64,000 nt of DNA from Magicicada septendecula (taxonomy: Eukaryota > Arthropoda > Insecta > Hemiptera > Cicadidae), in the NCBI GenBank assembly GCA_034769895.1, contig CM068374.1:354006302-354070301 (forward strand), written 5' to 3'. A model generated the notes under the pieces. That model did not search any database and was not told where the DNA came from. It was given only the letters and a program-made list of their open reading frames with translations. Numbering within the stretch: position 1 is the stretch's first letter; every line of letters begins with the position of its first letter. A program made the position numbers and the translations under genes. Positions 40,008-50,339 of the stretch are shown in pieces.

Positions 40008-41675
40008 ATGCCACATACACACAAACACGACACGAGATACAAGGCCAGCCGAGTAGAAGATGTACAAACAGATACAGAAATAAATACAGAGATACAAGAG
40101 ACGCAACCGACGTCCGAAATGGAAGTTGCGACAAATAATAACGTGGAAACCCGACCAGAGGGAATGCCTATTGGTGAACCCGAGCAACCTAAACAACCTG
40201 AGAAAACCACACAAACGGGGATGGCAGATTTCCAAGAATGGTTGAAGAATATGATGGAAGCGACCAATAAAAATATAGAGTCACTGAAGGAAGATAGCCA
40301 AAGGAATAACGAGTCATTGAAGGAAGATTTAAAGAAGAATATAGAATCATTGAAGGAGGATAATCGTGACATGAACAAGAATTTAGAGTCATTGAAAGAA
40401 GATCTACATACAAAATTAAACGATAATAATAAGAACATCGAATTATTGAAGGAAGATTTGAACAAGAAGATAGACAATACCAATAAATCCATGAACGCAT
40501 TAAATAATAAGATAGACGACAACAACAGAGCATTAAAAGAAGATTTGAATACAAAATTAGAGGATATCAGCAAGAAGATGGAGGAAATAATAAATAAACA
40601 TTACAAGGAATTAAATAAAAATATCGAGTCATGTATTGAAAATAACGAGAAGTGGAGGGAAGAAATGGAAGACGATGGCAAACCGGCGATAGAAGAAGTA
40701 CCAAATGATGAAACCATGGAAGAATTAAGTCTACAGTCCGAAGACACGGGTATACAAACCGAGGATGAAGAAGACTCGAAAGCATTGGTGCCTGAGGATA
40801 CACACCACAGGAATGAAGACAATATTCAGCACCAAGAAGCCATCGTTAAAAAGGTGAAGAACAAGATAATTAAGAAAACGGGAGAGAAAGAGACGAAAAT
40901 AAAAAGAATAATATGCCCAAAGAAAACAAGAATTACACGGGAAATATTAGAGATGACTAGGAGTGGATTAATTAACTTTGTGGACAACCCAATTATTCGC
41001 CATAGAGCAAGAATCAACGGTAAGAAGTATGAACAGAACTTCATGAAAATATTAAAAGTAAATCATCATAAAATCGTGAATAAAAACTTAAATAAAAATA
41101 TGATTAAATTAAAAATACCAACAAGTGAAATACATCAGACAAGGTCAGTGGATTCTTCAAGGAATAACCGACCATTAAAATATTTAATTAATAATCCAAA
41201 TGACGGAACGATTAACGCAAGGTTAAATACCAGTGACCATGTTATGACGGAGAAGGTTACAAACAATGAGGCATTTAGAGTAAATACTCCTAGAAGAAGG
41301 ATGCATTGCAGGAAGAAGGAAAACTACCAGAAACAGATGGACCGGATCATCGAAGGATACGCCCAAGCGATCAGAAAATTGCGGCAGGAAGGGAACCAGT
41401 TGATGGAGAACTCCAGCCAGAAGACAGCAGATAATGAACCAGAGTTAGAAGAGACACCAGAAGTTAATTATAACAAAAACCAGGAGAACACCAGACACCT
41501 GGGCAACAAAGATAATGGGGAGAAGAAAACGAAAGGACATAAGGTAGCTGAAGATTTGATCGCAGCAAAATGGAAGAGCCGAATGATAGTGAGGTACGCG
41601 ACAAGGGATGAAAGAAGCCTGAACGAAAAAATGATCCAACCGACAAACACACCGAATATGAATGACTATGGCTAA
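40008..41675 (+). CDS. Gag-like coiled-coil protein of the LTR element (555 aa)
   Basis: This is the only long intact ORF in the element, starting 88 bases after the primer-binding-site-like sequence. The first ATG is used; no upstream ATG in frame was seen. Residues ~75-200 carry repeated LKEDL-type units (SLKEDL, LLKEDL, ALKEDL) rich in N, K and E, predicting a long coiled coil. An acidic stretch follows at ~225-270, then a basic region (~280-350) with KKVKNK and KRII, and a basic, glutamine-rich C-terminal third. No CCHC zinc knuckle, protease motif or transmembrane segment is seen. From its position it should be the structural (gag) product, self-associating and binding nucleic acid in the cytoplasm, but the family is not recognised. 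The intact frame and nearly identical LTRs argue that it is young. Confidence 0.65.
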   Translation: MPHTHKHDTRYKASRVEDVQTDTEINTEIQETQPTSEMEVATNNNVETRPEGMPIGEPEQPKQPEKTTQTGMADFQEWLKNMMEATNKNIESLKEDSQRNNESLKEDLKKNIESLKEDNRDMNKNLESLKEDLHTKLNDNNKNIELLKEDLNKKIDNTNKSMNALNNKIDDNNRALKEDLNTKLEDISKKMEEIINKHYKELNKNIESCIENNEKWREEMEDDGKPAIEEVPNDETMEELSLQSEDTGIQTEDEEDSKALVPEDTHHRNEDNIQHQEAIVKKVKNKIIKKTGEKETKIKRIICPKKTRITREILEMTRSGLINFVDNPIIRHRARINGKKYEQNFMKILKVNHHKIVNKNLNKNMIKLKIPTSEIHQTRSVDSSRNNRPLKYLINNPNDGTINARLNTSDHVMTEKVTNNEAFRVNTPRRRMHCRKKENYQKQMDRIIEGYAQAIRKLRQEGNQLMENSSQKTADNEPELEETPEVNYNKNQENTRHLGNKDNGEKKTKGHKVAEDLIAAKWKSRMIVRYATRDERSLNEKMIQPTNTPNMNDYG

Positions 41676-42731
41676 ATATTAGAAACCATCAATCACTGAA
41701 GAAAAAGGACAGATATAAAGATAACCGAGAGGAGCTACAAAAGGTAAAGAAAATGAAAAACCATCAGAACTATATAAAACCATTTAAAGAATATTGTAAG
41801 AAGTATTATGTATAAGGAAATTTATTATAAAATGTATTGTAAGATGTTAAATATCATAAAATATGTCGTACTATAAACAGCTATAAAAAATGGATCTATG
41901 AAAACGTAATTGACCCATAATGAACCCAATAGAATGGTGAAGCACGAGAGAACCCCACATATAGACTATTGATGGACTTATTATTATAGAAGAATGAACT
42001 ATGTTATCATACTGTGATTCTAACAAGAGTGTTTATTATATCAAATATCATAAAAGTGTCTACCATGAAAAAGTTAAATTAATGATCAAGAAAAACATTT
42101 ATCATATTCAATGTATTGAAAATATCTAATTGCATATAACCAGAATGTTTATCATATTGTATCATAAAGAAGAATGTGCATTATAGTTATATATACCAAG
42201 AATATCTATTATATCATAAATAAGAACCATGTTTATCATGATAAATGATAAGGAAAAATGTTTATTATAAATTAAATAATTTTATAATGAGAAAAGTGTG
42301 TATCATATCAAATGATAAAGAAAAAATGTCTATTGTATTGTATAAAACAAAAATATATTGTATAACGAGAATGTATGTAAAATATTGATATAATGTTACT
42401 CTGACTCTTCAAATGATTAATTTCAAAATATGAAATTAAATCATCCAGAATAAGTGATCCAAGAAAATCTATCACTTGAAGGAGTAGAGGGGAAGAACAC
42501 CAAAGTGAGTAATATGAGAGATGGCGATTATAAGGGAAGGAAGAAAGAGAAAAATGTTTATTAAATGAATATTGTATGTAACAAGAATTTTAATTATCAA
42601 ATAGCGTATGCTCCACAAAAAGAAACAATTATAAACATCCAGAATAAGGGTTAACAATCGAACCTTTGAAGGAGCAGAGAAGAAAAACAACAAAGCGTCG
42701 AATATTGAAAGGAGATGGATTGAATAAGGAA
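41676..42731. other. AT-rich 3' interior of the LTR element
   Basis: Non-coding. From 41,820 to 42,380 it consists of degenerate short repeats around ATGTTTATCATAT. Two diverged ~80-bp direct repeats begin CATCCAGAATAAG near 42,442 and 42,637 and both end near a purine-rich ...GAGATGG. The pol genes expected here are absent. Confidence 0.6.
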
Positions 42732-44000
42732 TCCCCGTTCATAGTTCGTGTGAAGTGTAATTAACCGGTAGTCATTATAATCCGGCCACTGGAGTGTTTT
42801 AATCAATTTTAATCTATAAGATTAAAATAAAAAAAGTTAACACTGTGACAATTCATTTTATTAATCTGTTTGCACTTGTAATTCTTCAACACAAAATTGT
42901 ACTGACGCAAAAACAACAAAACTTTCTATCTGATACACTGTGATCAAATTTATTTAGCGGATTTGTCAATCCCATGTAAGATTTGTATTAGTCTTAAGTG
43001 ATAAAAATATTTGTTAGTAAGTAAGTCAGCGTGACCAACGCTAACCTGAAAATAGGTACGAATTTTAAAAAAGAGGCCGAATTAGTAAATATTGTCATTA
43101 ACGTCTGTCTAGGCATAAAGTAGTTCTTCCTTGTATTTAAAAGAGCCTACGCATGAGATATAACATAATATATAATTAAAAGTTAATCTGGTAATAACCA
43201 TAAGAGTTGATTTGTTCTATCTGAGCTAGTTCGTAATGTAAAAGGACGAAGTAATACCAATTTTATATTAATGTATCGATTATATTTGTAATTGTTTGAG
43301 TTTATTTTCAAGGGTAAAATAAAACCCATTTGTTATCAGCATAAACCTTGATTCTATTTATTTCAAATAGGGAGTTAGTAATTAACTTTGAATACAAAGG
43401 TAATTCTGAATAGAGGCTGTATTTTATTAGATTTGAATGGCAGTAAATGCATTCAGCATTAACACAGATTTTAAAGGAAATTTATCAAATATTAAACTTC
43501 ATTAATTGGTTTTTCATGGGGATTTTCCCGAAATAAACCCATGTGGCGCCCTTATCTAACAAGGAATGATCTAACCTTGTTAATAAAGCAAGCTGGTATT
43601 AAATCCATCTTGGCAGCTTATTAATTTTTGTAAGTGACCTTCAGAACGTCTAGTATCACGATCAGGTACGTGAAAGTATATTATTATAAATTTTTGTTGT
43701 CCAGACGAGACTTAACGTTACGTACTCTGACGACACTTAACCTAGAAGAGGAGTTCCGCTGCCAGATCGACGCTACGGCTACATTCATCAGTCGACCAGC
43801 GATTAACGCTTTATTCACTATATTTATCAACCATTACTAATCAAACAGTATTTATTAATTATTACTGCAATTATTTTAGAAAAGAGTTCATTTTAAAATT
43901 ATTATAACTTATTATTCATTATAATCGAATTCTAATCGATATTTAACTTTAAAAACAAATACAGTTAATTTTTTAACACAAGTAACCTCATTTAGTTACA
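42732..44000 (+). repeat. Right LTR, truncated at its 5' side (1,269 bp)
   Basis: It matches 38,649-39,916 from TCCCCGTTCATAG to GTTACA. The first ~1.49 kb present in the left LTR is missing, and the join at 42,731/42,732 is abrupt. A deletion running from the interior into the LTR explains both the missing pol and the short LTR. Confidence 0.85.
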
Positions 44001-44307
44001 ATATGTGTACAACGTTATCGGCAACAATGAAGTAGTTTTTGTTAAAATTCCTTCCTGGGATATTTGGCCGTAGTCCAATGTTTTCTACAAAACCAGACGT
44101 TTCGGCAATGCCATCGACTTCCATCATCAGTGAAAATCGAGTGCGATAATGTGAGGTGGTATACGTTAGTGACCACAGTACTGTGGTTAAGGCTGAAGCA
44201 GTAAGTAGAAAGAAGTAGTTTCTATGGTAATATTTCATTTCGAAAATGATTTTAAATTTAAATCTTAGAATATGGAAGTCATGTATGGTTCTCCATACCG
44301 ATTTTTT

Positions 44308-45588
44308 TGTGTTTCTGGTACTGCATCTACAAAAAGCAAACTGTGCGTTTGTTTCCTTCCGTGAGTACATAGCTGCCTTTGTAGGAAGAAAACCACTAGT
44401 TTCTTGGAAAACCACGTGGCTAACACTTGACAGCCCTCATCATTGTTGGCCACCGACCTTCAAACAATGGAAAGTGAAGGTGCCGAACTTGCTCTGTTAA
44501 TATCTTGACCATGTGGGTAACAGTTTGTGTGTTGCCATTTGGTAATGACGTGCTCTTCATCTTCAGTAAATAGTGAATTATTGTGCTTGCTTTAGTTGTA
44601 GAGGGACGTACAAGAAAGGAAAGAGACATAAAGTAAGTAAAATGTTTGCATTTTTACGAGTCTTTCCATTATATGTCTAGTCTACATGTCACAGTTGTGC
44701 TAGAGATATCAATGTATAGGCCTAGTATTATATTTTTTGTATTATATTTAATTAGAACTGGGGTTGTGACTATTAACTTTACGAATTTCCTCCATAGGTT
44801 ATAAAGATTTGTAATTATATAAAAAAACGTTCTTGAATGCTTAATTTAATTAAGAATCTTATTGATAGGATTTTTGATCCCGGAAATATAGTTAATTCAT
44901 TAATTGATTACACTCTTAAGCAGTGGCGAGTTGTGACATGCAAAATATATCGACTGTGTTTTGGTAAAATGCTGTAACCCTAATTTATAAAATTTATTTT
45001 TCAGGAGAGACAAAAAGCATAGTGCACATAATATTTGAAACTTTTCAGGTTATTGCCTACGGTTCTATTACACACATTTGTTATGTTATTTCATACATAA
45101 AGTGTACTTAAAATGTTTAGAAATTACATTTAAGGTGAAAAATGTGGGTTACAGCATTTTACTAATCAGTACATAGGCAGCACTCCTTAGATGTAACCCA
45201 CTTGATGCCTTTTTCTTAACCGAAACTACACACAGTTGAACCAGGTTTTCGGGCAATAATGCTGTAAGCCTCACTATTGACACCATACAAGACCTTACTA
45301 AACTTTTATAAAAAAAATGGAATTACTTTTATAACGATAATAATGCAGTATGGAAAGTTTTACATGATGGGAGTGTATGGAATTAGAATAAAAGTCAGTA
45401 ATGTCAGATAATGACAGCAAAAATATAAGGGTTTACAGCCTTTTACCAAAACACCGTCGATGTAAAAAACAACTTTTACACCTTCATGGAATACAAATAC
45501 TATGCAATCATTTTCAACAATGCTCTCTACCATTCGAAATTATTTTTTCTAGTTTCTTTTATTTATTTTTAGGAGATGTTAAACTATA
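44308..45588 (+). other. 5' region of the hAT: leader and probable intron
   Basis: A good donor AAA|GTAAGT lies at 44,633 and a polypyrimidine acceptor ending TTTTTAG at 45,572, 17 bases before the transposase ATG, so an intron of about 940 bp is plausible. Motifs related to GTAAAATGCTGTAACCC occur at 44,964-44,980, inverted at 45,146-45,162, partly at 45,257 and inverted again at 45,429-45,450. Repeats upstream of a hAT gene can be transposase-binding sites; that role is inferred here. Confidence 0.5.
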
Positions 45589-47982
45589 ATGGCTAAACGT
45601 CCAGGCTCACAACTGTCGATAAAGAACTTTCTCGCCAAGCCTAAGAAAACCAGTGACAGAGCCCAAAGAACCTGCAGAGCCTGTTGCAAGTACTTCTACT
45701 GTAAATGAAAAAGTAATATCAGAATTCGACTTTTATCCTACTGTAAATTCACAAACAAATCCTGAGCATGATGATTGGCATAATGTTGACGTAGGAAAAT
45801 ATGTGCACACTCCCGGTGATAAAATTGATCGGGAAACCAAACTAAATGTTCTGAAAAATCCATGGGTTCCTAAAATGGAATTTGAATTCCTACCTAGTGG
45901 GAAAAGAAATCTAAGATTTCAAAGACAGTGGCTACATCGTTTTCCCTGGCTTGCCTACACAAAAACTGAAGGGGCTCTGTGTAAATATTGTGTGCTATTT
46001 TCAAAAGATACTGCTGGTAAAGATGGTCATCAGAAATGGAAATCGTTAGTCAAAGTACCCTATAAAAATTTGAAAGATGCTTTAGAATTATTTAAAAGTC
46101 ATGAATCCAATACATACCATAAAGAAGCAATGATTTCAGGGAGCAACTTCTTAAGTGTCTCCAAAGAGCCTAACCGTGGCATAAGAAACATCATTGATTC
46201 AACAAGGAAGAAACAAGTAAAAAGAAAATCAAGACATTATTTTCCTTAGTTGAAACTATAAAGTTTTGTGGTCGACAAGAACTTGCTCTCAGGGGAACTA
46301 AAGATTCAGGACCCATATCGCTAAAAGATGAAGAGCCTTTTCATAATGATGGCAATTTTAGGACTTTATTAAGGATGAGATTACTATGTGGTGACCGAAA
46401 ATTGATCAATCACACAGAGAGTATGTCTTTAAATGCCTCTTACATGAGTCCAACAGTCCAGAACGATCTTATTCAGATATGTGGAGAAATTATTCAGAAG
46501 CAAATTGTCAATGATATAACTGAAGCCAATATGTTCTCCATTTTAGTAGATGAAACTGGAGACATTGCTGGACATGAACAGCTATCTCTCTGTGTATGAT
46601 ATACAAAAAAAAGAAGATAATTATTATGTGTCAAAAGAGGACTTCTTAGGCTTTGTTCGTCTTCATCATACTACAGGACAAGATATAGCTAGGAATATAA
46701 CTTCATATTTGGAAGATCTTGGTTTGGATTGCAAAGTGATAGTTGGGCAAGGCTATGATGGTGCCTCTGTGATGAAAGGATCATTCAAAGGCATGCAAGC
46801 ACTAATCAGAAAAGATTATCCAGAAGCTCTGTATGTCCATTGCTGTTCCCACTCGTTAAATCTAGCTTTATGCCACTCGTGCAATTTACAAAGTGTAAGA
46901 AACTGTGTTGGTACAGTTAAGACTACGATCACTTTTTTGAAGAGCTCTCCTAAAAGAATGAGTGTATTGCAATCAAATAAATCTGACTCCCAGTGGAAAA
47001 CGTTAACATCCATGTGCGAGGCCAGATGGGTTGAAAATCATAGCAGTCTTTTGAAATTCAAGGACCTTTTCAAACCCATTCTCACCACGTTAGAAGATTT
47101 ACGCGATGATCCAGACATGGATACCTCATCCAAAGCCTCATCTTTAGTAACACCTCTGCTTAATGGAGAGTTTGTTCTTAGTCTCTGTTTCTTAGACAAA
47201 GTGTTTTCTTATACCTTGACTTTATGTAAGGTATTGCAGTCACCTCTCTGTGACTTGAAATCAGCGACTGATCACGTTCAAAATATTGTTGACCTCTTTC
47301 AGAATATTCGCATGAACATTGAGTGTGAATTCTCCATTATATACAAGTCTGCAAAATCCTTACTAGCTGATGTTGGCGGAGAAATCACGCTTCCCCGTTT
47401 AACTCCATCACAACGTAACCGTTGTAACATACAAACGGAAGACCCAGAAAAGTATTTTCGCATCTCTATGGCCATTCCACTTCTCGATGATTTTAACAAT
47501 CAGCTAAAAATAAGATTTCTTGATCACAAAGAAGTATTTGCAAATTTAAACTCTTTTACCATCCGTTTGCTGTAAGCCTACTACTTTTTTAGACACTGAA
47601 AGCTTGAAGTTGTACCAAAACAAAGTTAATTTGGATGTGTTACAATCAGAGTTTGACCTATTGAGAATTTTTTGGGAGAAGAGTGATGAGACTGACCGCC
47701 CATCCTGTGCTATCGAAGCTTTAGGAGAATGTAACGAGGAGTTTTACCCAAATATCTTCATTCTGTTAAATATATTCCACTTTGCCAGTTACCACTTGTA
47801 CACCTGAACGTACCTTTTCCACATTAAGAAGACTGAAGACCTACTTCAGAAACTCTTGTGGACAGAATCGCCTCAGTGGATTAGCGTTGATGTCCATGCA
47901 CAGAAACAGGGACATTTCAACAGATGAAGTCATAAATAAATTTGCATCGAAAAAAGATAGAAGATTGGACTTTGTTTTATAA
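45589..47982 (+). pseudogene. hAT transposase pseudogene, TTF zinc finger/DUF4371 type
   Basis: The intact family member would bind element ends and cut and paste the transposon in the nucleus. The start ATG at 45,589 gives MAKRPGSQLSIKNF, typical of this family, but the frame breaks near 45,650. The main pieces are 45,653-46,249 (TTF-type finger with GALCKYCVLF near residues 107-116), 46,375-46,599 (LVDETGD, first acidic catalytic region), 46,550-47,575 (GQGYDGA, HCCSHSLNLAL and RWVENH, the hAT core), 47,604-47,807, and 47,782-47,982 (TPERTFSTLRRLKTY, the C-terminal dimerisation region). The frame shifts between these pieces and stops lie at 46,247 and 47,573. Family genes are annotated as ZMYM1-like or 52-kDa-repressor-like. 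All domains are present in order, so the gene decayed after insertion. Confidence 0.88.
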
Positions 47983-48120
47983 GTTTGTCTCTTTGAAGAT
48001 TTTGAGACTGTTGCAATGTATTAATGCCACTGCTGTAACAAATTTAATATAAACCTTTGAACAATAACCTATACTCTGCAAATAAAATTAATGTTTTTGC
48101 TAAAAACACGAAAAGACGTA

Positions 48121-48635
48121 CAACAAACTCGATTATCCGTGTGCTGATTATCCGGTTTGTTGGTTATCTGTGCATCCCCGAGGTTTATTGTATTATTTTA
48201 TTTCCTTTATTTTCGTCACGGCATTTTGAATAATGTGAACTGCGCGCTTGGAATTCGAGCGCTCTCTCGTCTGCAAGTGACCTGGCGTCATGCTTTGTTC
48301 AAGAATTAAACACCAAACAATGTACTGTATAGCAGTTCTTTGTTTCTGTTCTGTGATAACAGTCATGGCTGATTGACGTCTTGTATAGTTTTTGTACCTC
48401 AAGTCTTTTACCAACAATAGTCGTAAACAATTTTTATTTCGGCTTACCTTATTGATAACAGTGATAATTGAATGTGTTAAATGTTTGACATTATTGCATT
48501 TTCAAACAGTATTGTATGTTCCCTATTATTAAAAGTTTCGTTGTGCATTAAAAAGCACAAACTCGCATTATCCGTGTTTTTAGCTATCCGTGCGCATTTG
48601 TCCGGTGATTAGCCTAGATAATCGAGAGTTTGCTG
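48121..48635. mobile_element. pogo/Tigger-like MITE (515 bp) with TA duplication
   Basis: The left end CAACAAACTCGATTATCCG and right end ...GATAATCGAGAGTTTGCTG are inverted repeats flanked by TA at 48,119-48,120 and 48,636-48,637. GATTATCCG-type words recur subterminally on both sides. CARCAAACTC...GATTATC ends and TA targets are typical of pogo/Tigger members of the Tc1/mariner superfamily. It has no transposase and sits in the 3' non-coding part of the hAT. Confidence 0.85.
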
Positions 48636-48786
48636 TATTTTTTTAATAATATACCTATTTCCAGTGGAAACTCCTGGGCATCTGGGAGGTCTGACTCCTA
48701 CTCCTAGAAGAATATCCATACTCCCCAAAACTCTCGGTAACCAAACAACCCCTCCCCCCCGAAAATTTTTTCTAGCTACGGTGTTG

Positions 48787-50287
48787 GGTTAAGGGAAAGA
48801 GGTAGTTTACCAGCAACATTTTATGTTTTAACAAGGGTAATTTTTTCTATGACGAACGATAACTGCCGCAAATTCAAACAGATCAACTAAATTTTTGCAT
48901 ACCTTCTTGCATTATACAGAACTCAAGGTTTGTTGATTTTGTTGAAGATCGGTTAAGGGAGAGGGGTAGTTTACCAGCAACGTTTTATGTTTTAACAAGG
49001 GTAATTTTTTCTATGATGAACGATAACTGCCGTAAATTCAAAGAGAATCAAATAATATTTTGCATACAGCCCTGAATTGTAGAGTACTCAAGACCTGTTA
49101 TGTTTGGTGAAGATCGGTTAAGGGAAAGGGGTAGTTTACCTGCAACTTTTTTTTATCAAGGGTAATTTTCTTCTATGGCAAACGATAACAGCCGCAAATT
49201 CAAACAGAATCAAATAACGTTTTGCATGCAGCCCTGAATTGTAGAGTTCTCAAGACCTTTTGATGTTGGTGAAGATCGGTTAAGGGAAAGGGGTAGTTTA
49301 CCTGCAAAATTTTATGTTTTAACAAGGGTAATTTTTTTTTTTTGATGAACGATAACTGCCGTAAATTCAAACAGAATCAACTACTTTTTTGCATACCTTT
49401 TTGAATTACAGAGAACTCAAGAGGTCTGTTGATTTTGTTGAAGATCGGTTAAGAGAAAGGAGTAGTTTACCAGCAACGTTTTATATTTTAACAAGGGTAA
49501 TTTTTTTTTGACGAACGATAACTGCCACAAATTCAAATACAATCAAATAATTTTTTGCATAATGTCCTGAATTGTAAAGAAGTAAAGGCCTGTTGATTTT
49601 GGTGAAGATCGGTTAAGGGAAAGGGGTAGTTTACCGGCCACTGTTCATGTTTTAACAAGAGTAATTGTTTATATGACGAACGATAACTGCCGCACATTCA
49701 AACAGAATCAATTATTTTTTTGCATGCATCCCTGCATTGTAGAGGACTGAAGGTCTATTGATTTTTGTGAAGATCGGTTAAGAGAAAGGGGTAGTTTTAA
49801 ATTTTATGTTTTAACAAAAGTAAAGTACTTCATTTTGATAAACAAAGTATCCTGATAAGAAGCTCATAATAATCCCCTGTAGAAACGTAGATGAAATATC
49901 TATAAATGAAGAGGCTAGTGAACGGGGTGGGGGTAATTTTCTATTATTAAAAATTATAGTTGAAGGTGGAGGGGAGAATTTTTTATATGTGTACTACGTT
50001 ATCGGCAACAAAGAAGTAGTTTTTTGTTAAAATTCCTACCCGGCCTGTTTAGCCATAGTCCAATGTTTTCTGCAAAACCAGACTTTTTGGCAGTGCCATC
50101 GACTGCCATCATCAGTGAAAATCGTGTGCGAAAATGTGAAGTGGTATATGTTAGTGACCACAGTACTGTGGTTAAGGTTGAAGCAATAGAAAGAAGTAGT
50201 TTCTATGGAAATATTTCATTTCGAATATGATTTTAAATATAAATCTTAGAACATGGAAGTCATGTATTGTTCTCCATACCAATATTT
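48787..50287 (+). repeat. HINE-derived satellite array, final segment, ending in an RE
   Basis: The interrupted monomer resumes at 48,787. Several ~162-bp monomers and a complete tail (49,815-50,287) follow, with the palindrome near 50,157, GAACATGGAAGT near 50,250 and the terminal hairpin with one mismatch (GTATTG-TTCT-CCATAC). Sequence beyond 50,287 is unrelated to the array, so an RE marks its outer edge, mirroring the LE at 7,071. Confidence 0.88.
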
Positions 50288-50339
50288 TAAATACTCATGT
50301 GGCGTTATGATCAAGCACTATTTAAAAATGTCAGTATAT

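Larger units (their letters stand above)
37163..44000 (+). mobile_element. LTR retrotransposon, gag-like ORF only, Ty3/gypsy-like
   Basis: The element begins TGTAAC and ends GTTACA and is flanked by a 4-bp duplication ATAT (37,159-37,162 and 44,001-44,004). The empty site is preserved in the duplicates at about 16,150 and 23,657, and deleting one ATAT plus the element restores them exactly. A primer-binding-site-like TGGCGACC follows the left LTR at 39,920. The interior holds one long ORF and no protease, reverse transcriptase, RNase H or integrase. The ATAT target and terminal bases fit Ty3/gypsy elements, but without pol the superfamily is inferred. Confidence 0.85.
35726..44307 (+). mobile_element. 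HINE copy nested in the hAT, split by an LTR element
   Basis: The left junction TTAT|TACTTCC and right junction CCATACCGATTTTTT|TG lie within hAT-derived DNA, so this is a separate transposition outside the satellite. Without the LTR element (37,163-44,004) it is about 1.74 kb. In order it has the LE palindrome, a TGTGTCTG microsatellite, two monomers, a 250-bp GC-richer block, a (CA)n segment, the tail (from 44,005), GAATATGGAAGT and the RE hairpin at 44,283. It is the best single exemplar of a full-length family member, and it shows the family was mobile and not only amplified in place. Confidence 0.8.
35581..48786 (+). mobile_element. hAT transposon with nested insertions, 8-bp target duplication
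   Basis: The satellite is interrupted at GATCGGTTAAGG|GAAAG. GGTTAAGG occurs at both 35,573-35,580 and 48,787-48,794, an 8-bp duplication diagnostic of hAT elements, and removing the interval restores the monomer consensus exactly. Termini are CAAGGCCGTAGCCAG on the left and, reverse-complemented, CAACACCGTAGCTAG on the right. The element's own DNA is 35,581-35,725, 44,308-48,120 and 48,636-48,786. The rest is a nested HINE containing an LTR element, and a pogo-type MITE. A decayed hAT transposase lies inside in the expected orientation. Confidence 0.88.

Noticed and set aside
39908..40573. 221-codon minus-strand frame opposite the gag-like ORF
   Set aside because: Antisense of the repetitive coiled-coil coding region; its serine/phenylalanine/leucine richness mirrors the lysine/glutamate codons.
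46816..47499. Minus-strand frames of about 65 codons opposite the hAT core
   Set aside because: Antisense shadows of the transposase pseudogene.
44921..48033. Alternative hAT boundaries at CAGTGGC...GCCACTG
   Set aside because: Only 7 bp match and the flanking 8-mers differ, whereas 35,581-48,786 has an exact 8-bp duplication and restores the satellite.
48193..48417. 74-codon minus-strand frame
   Set aside because: Lies wholly inside the pogo-like MITE and has no transposase similarity.
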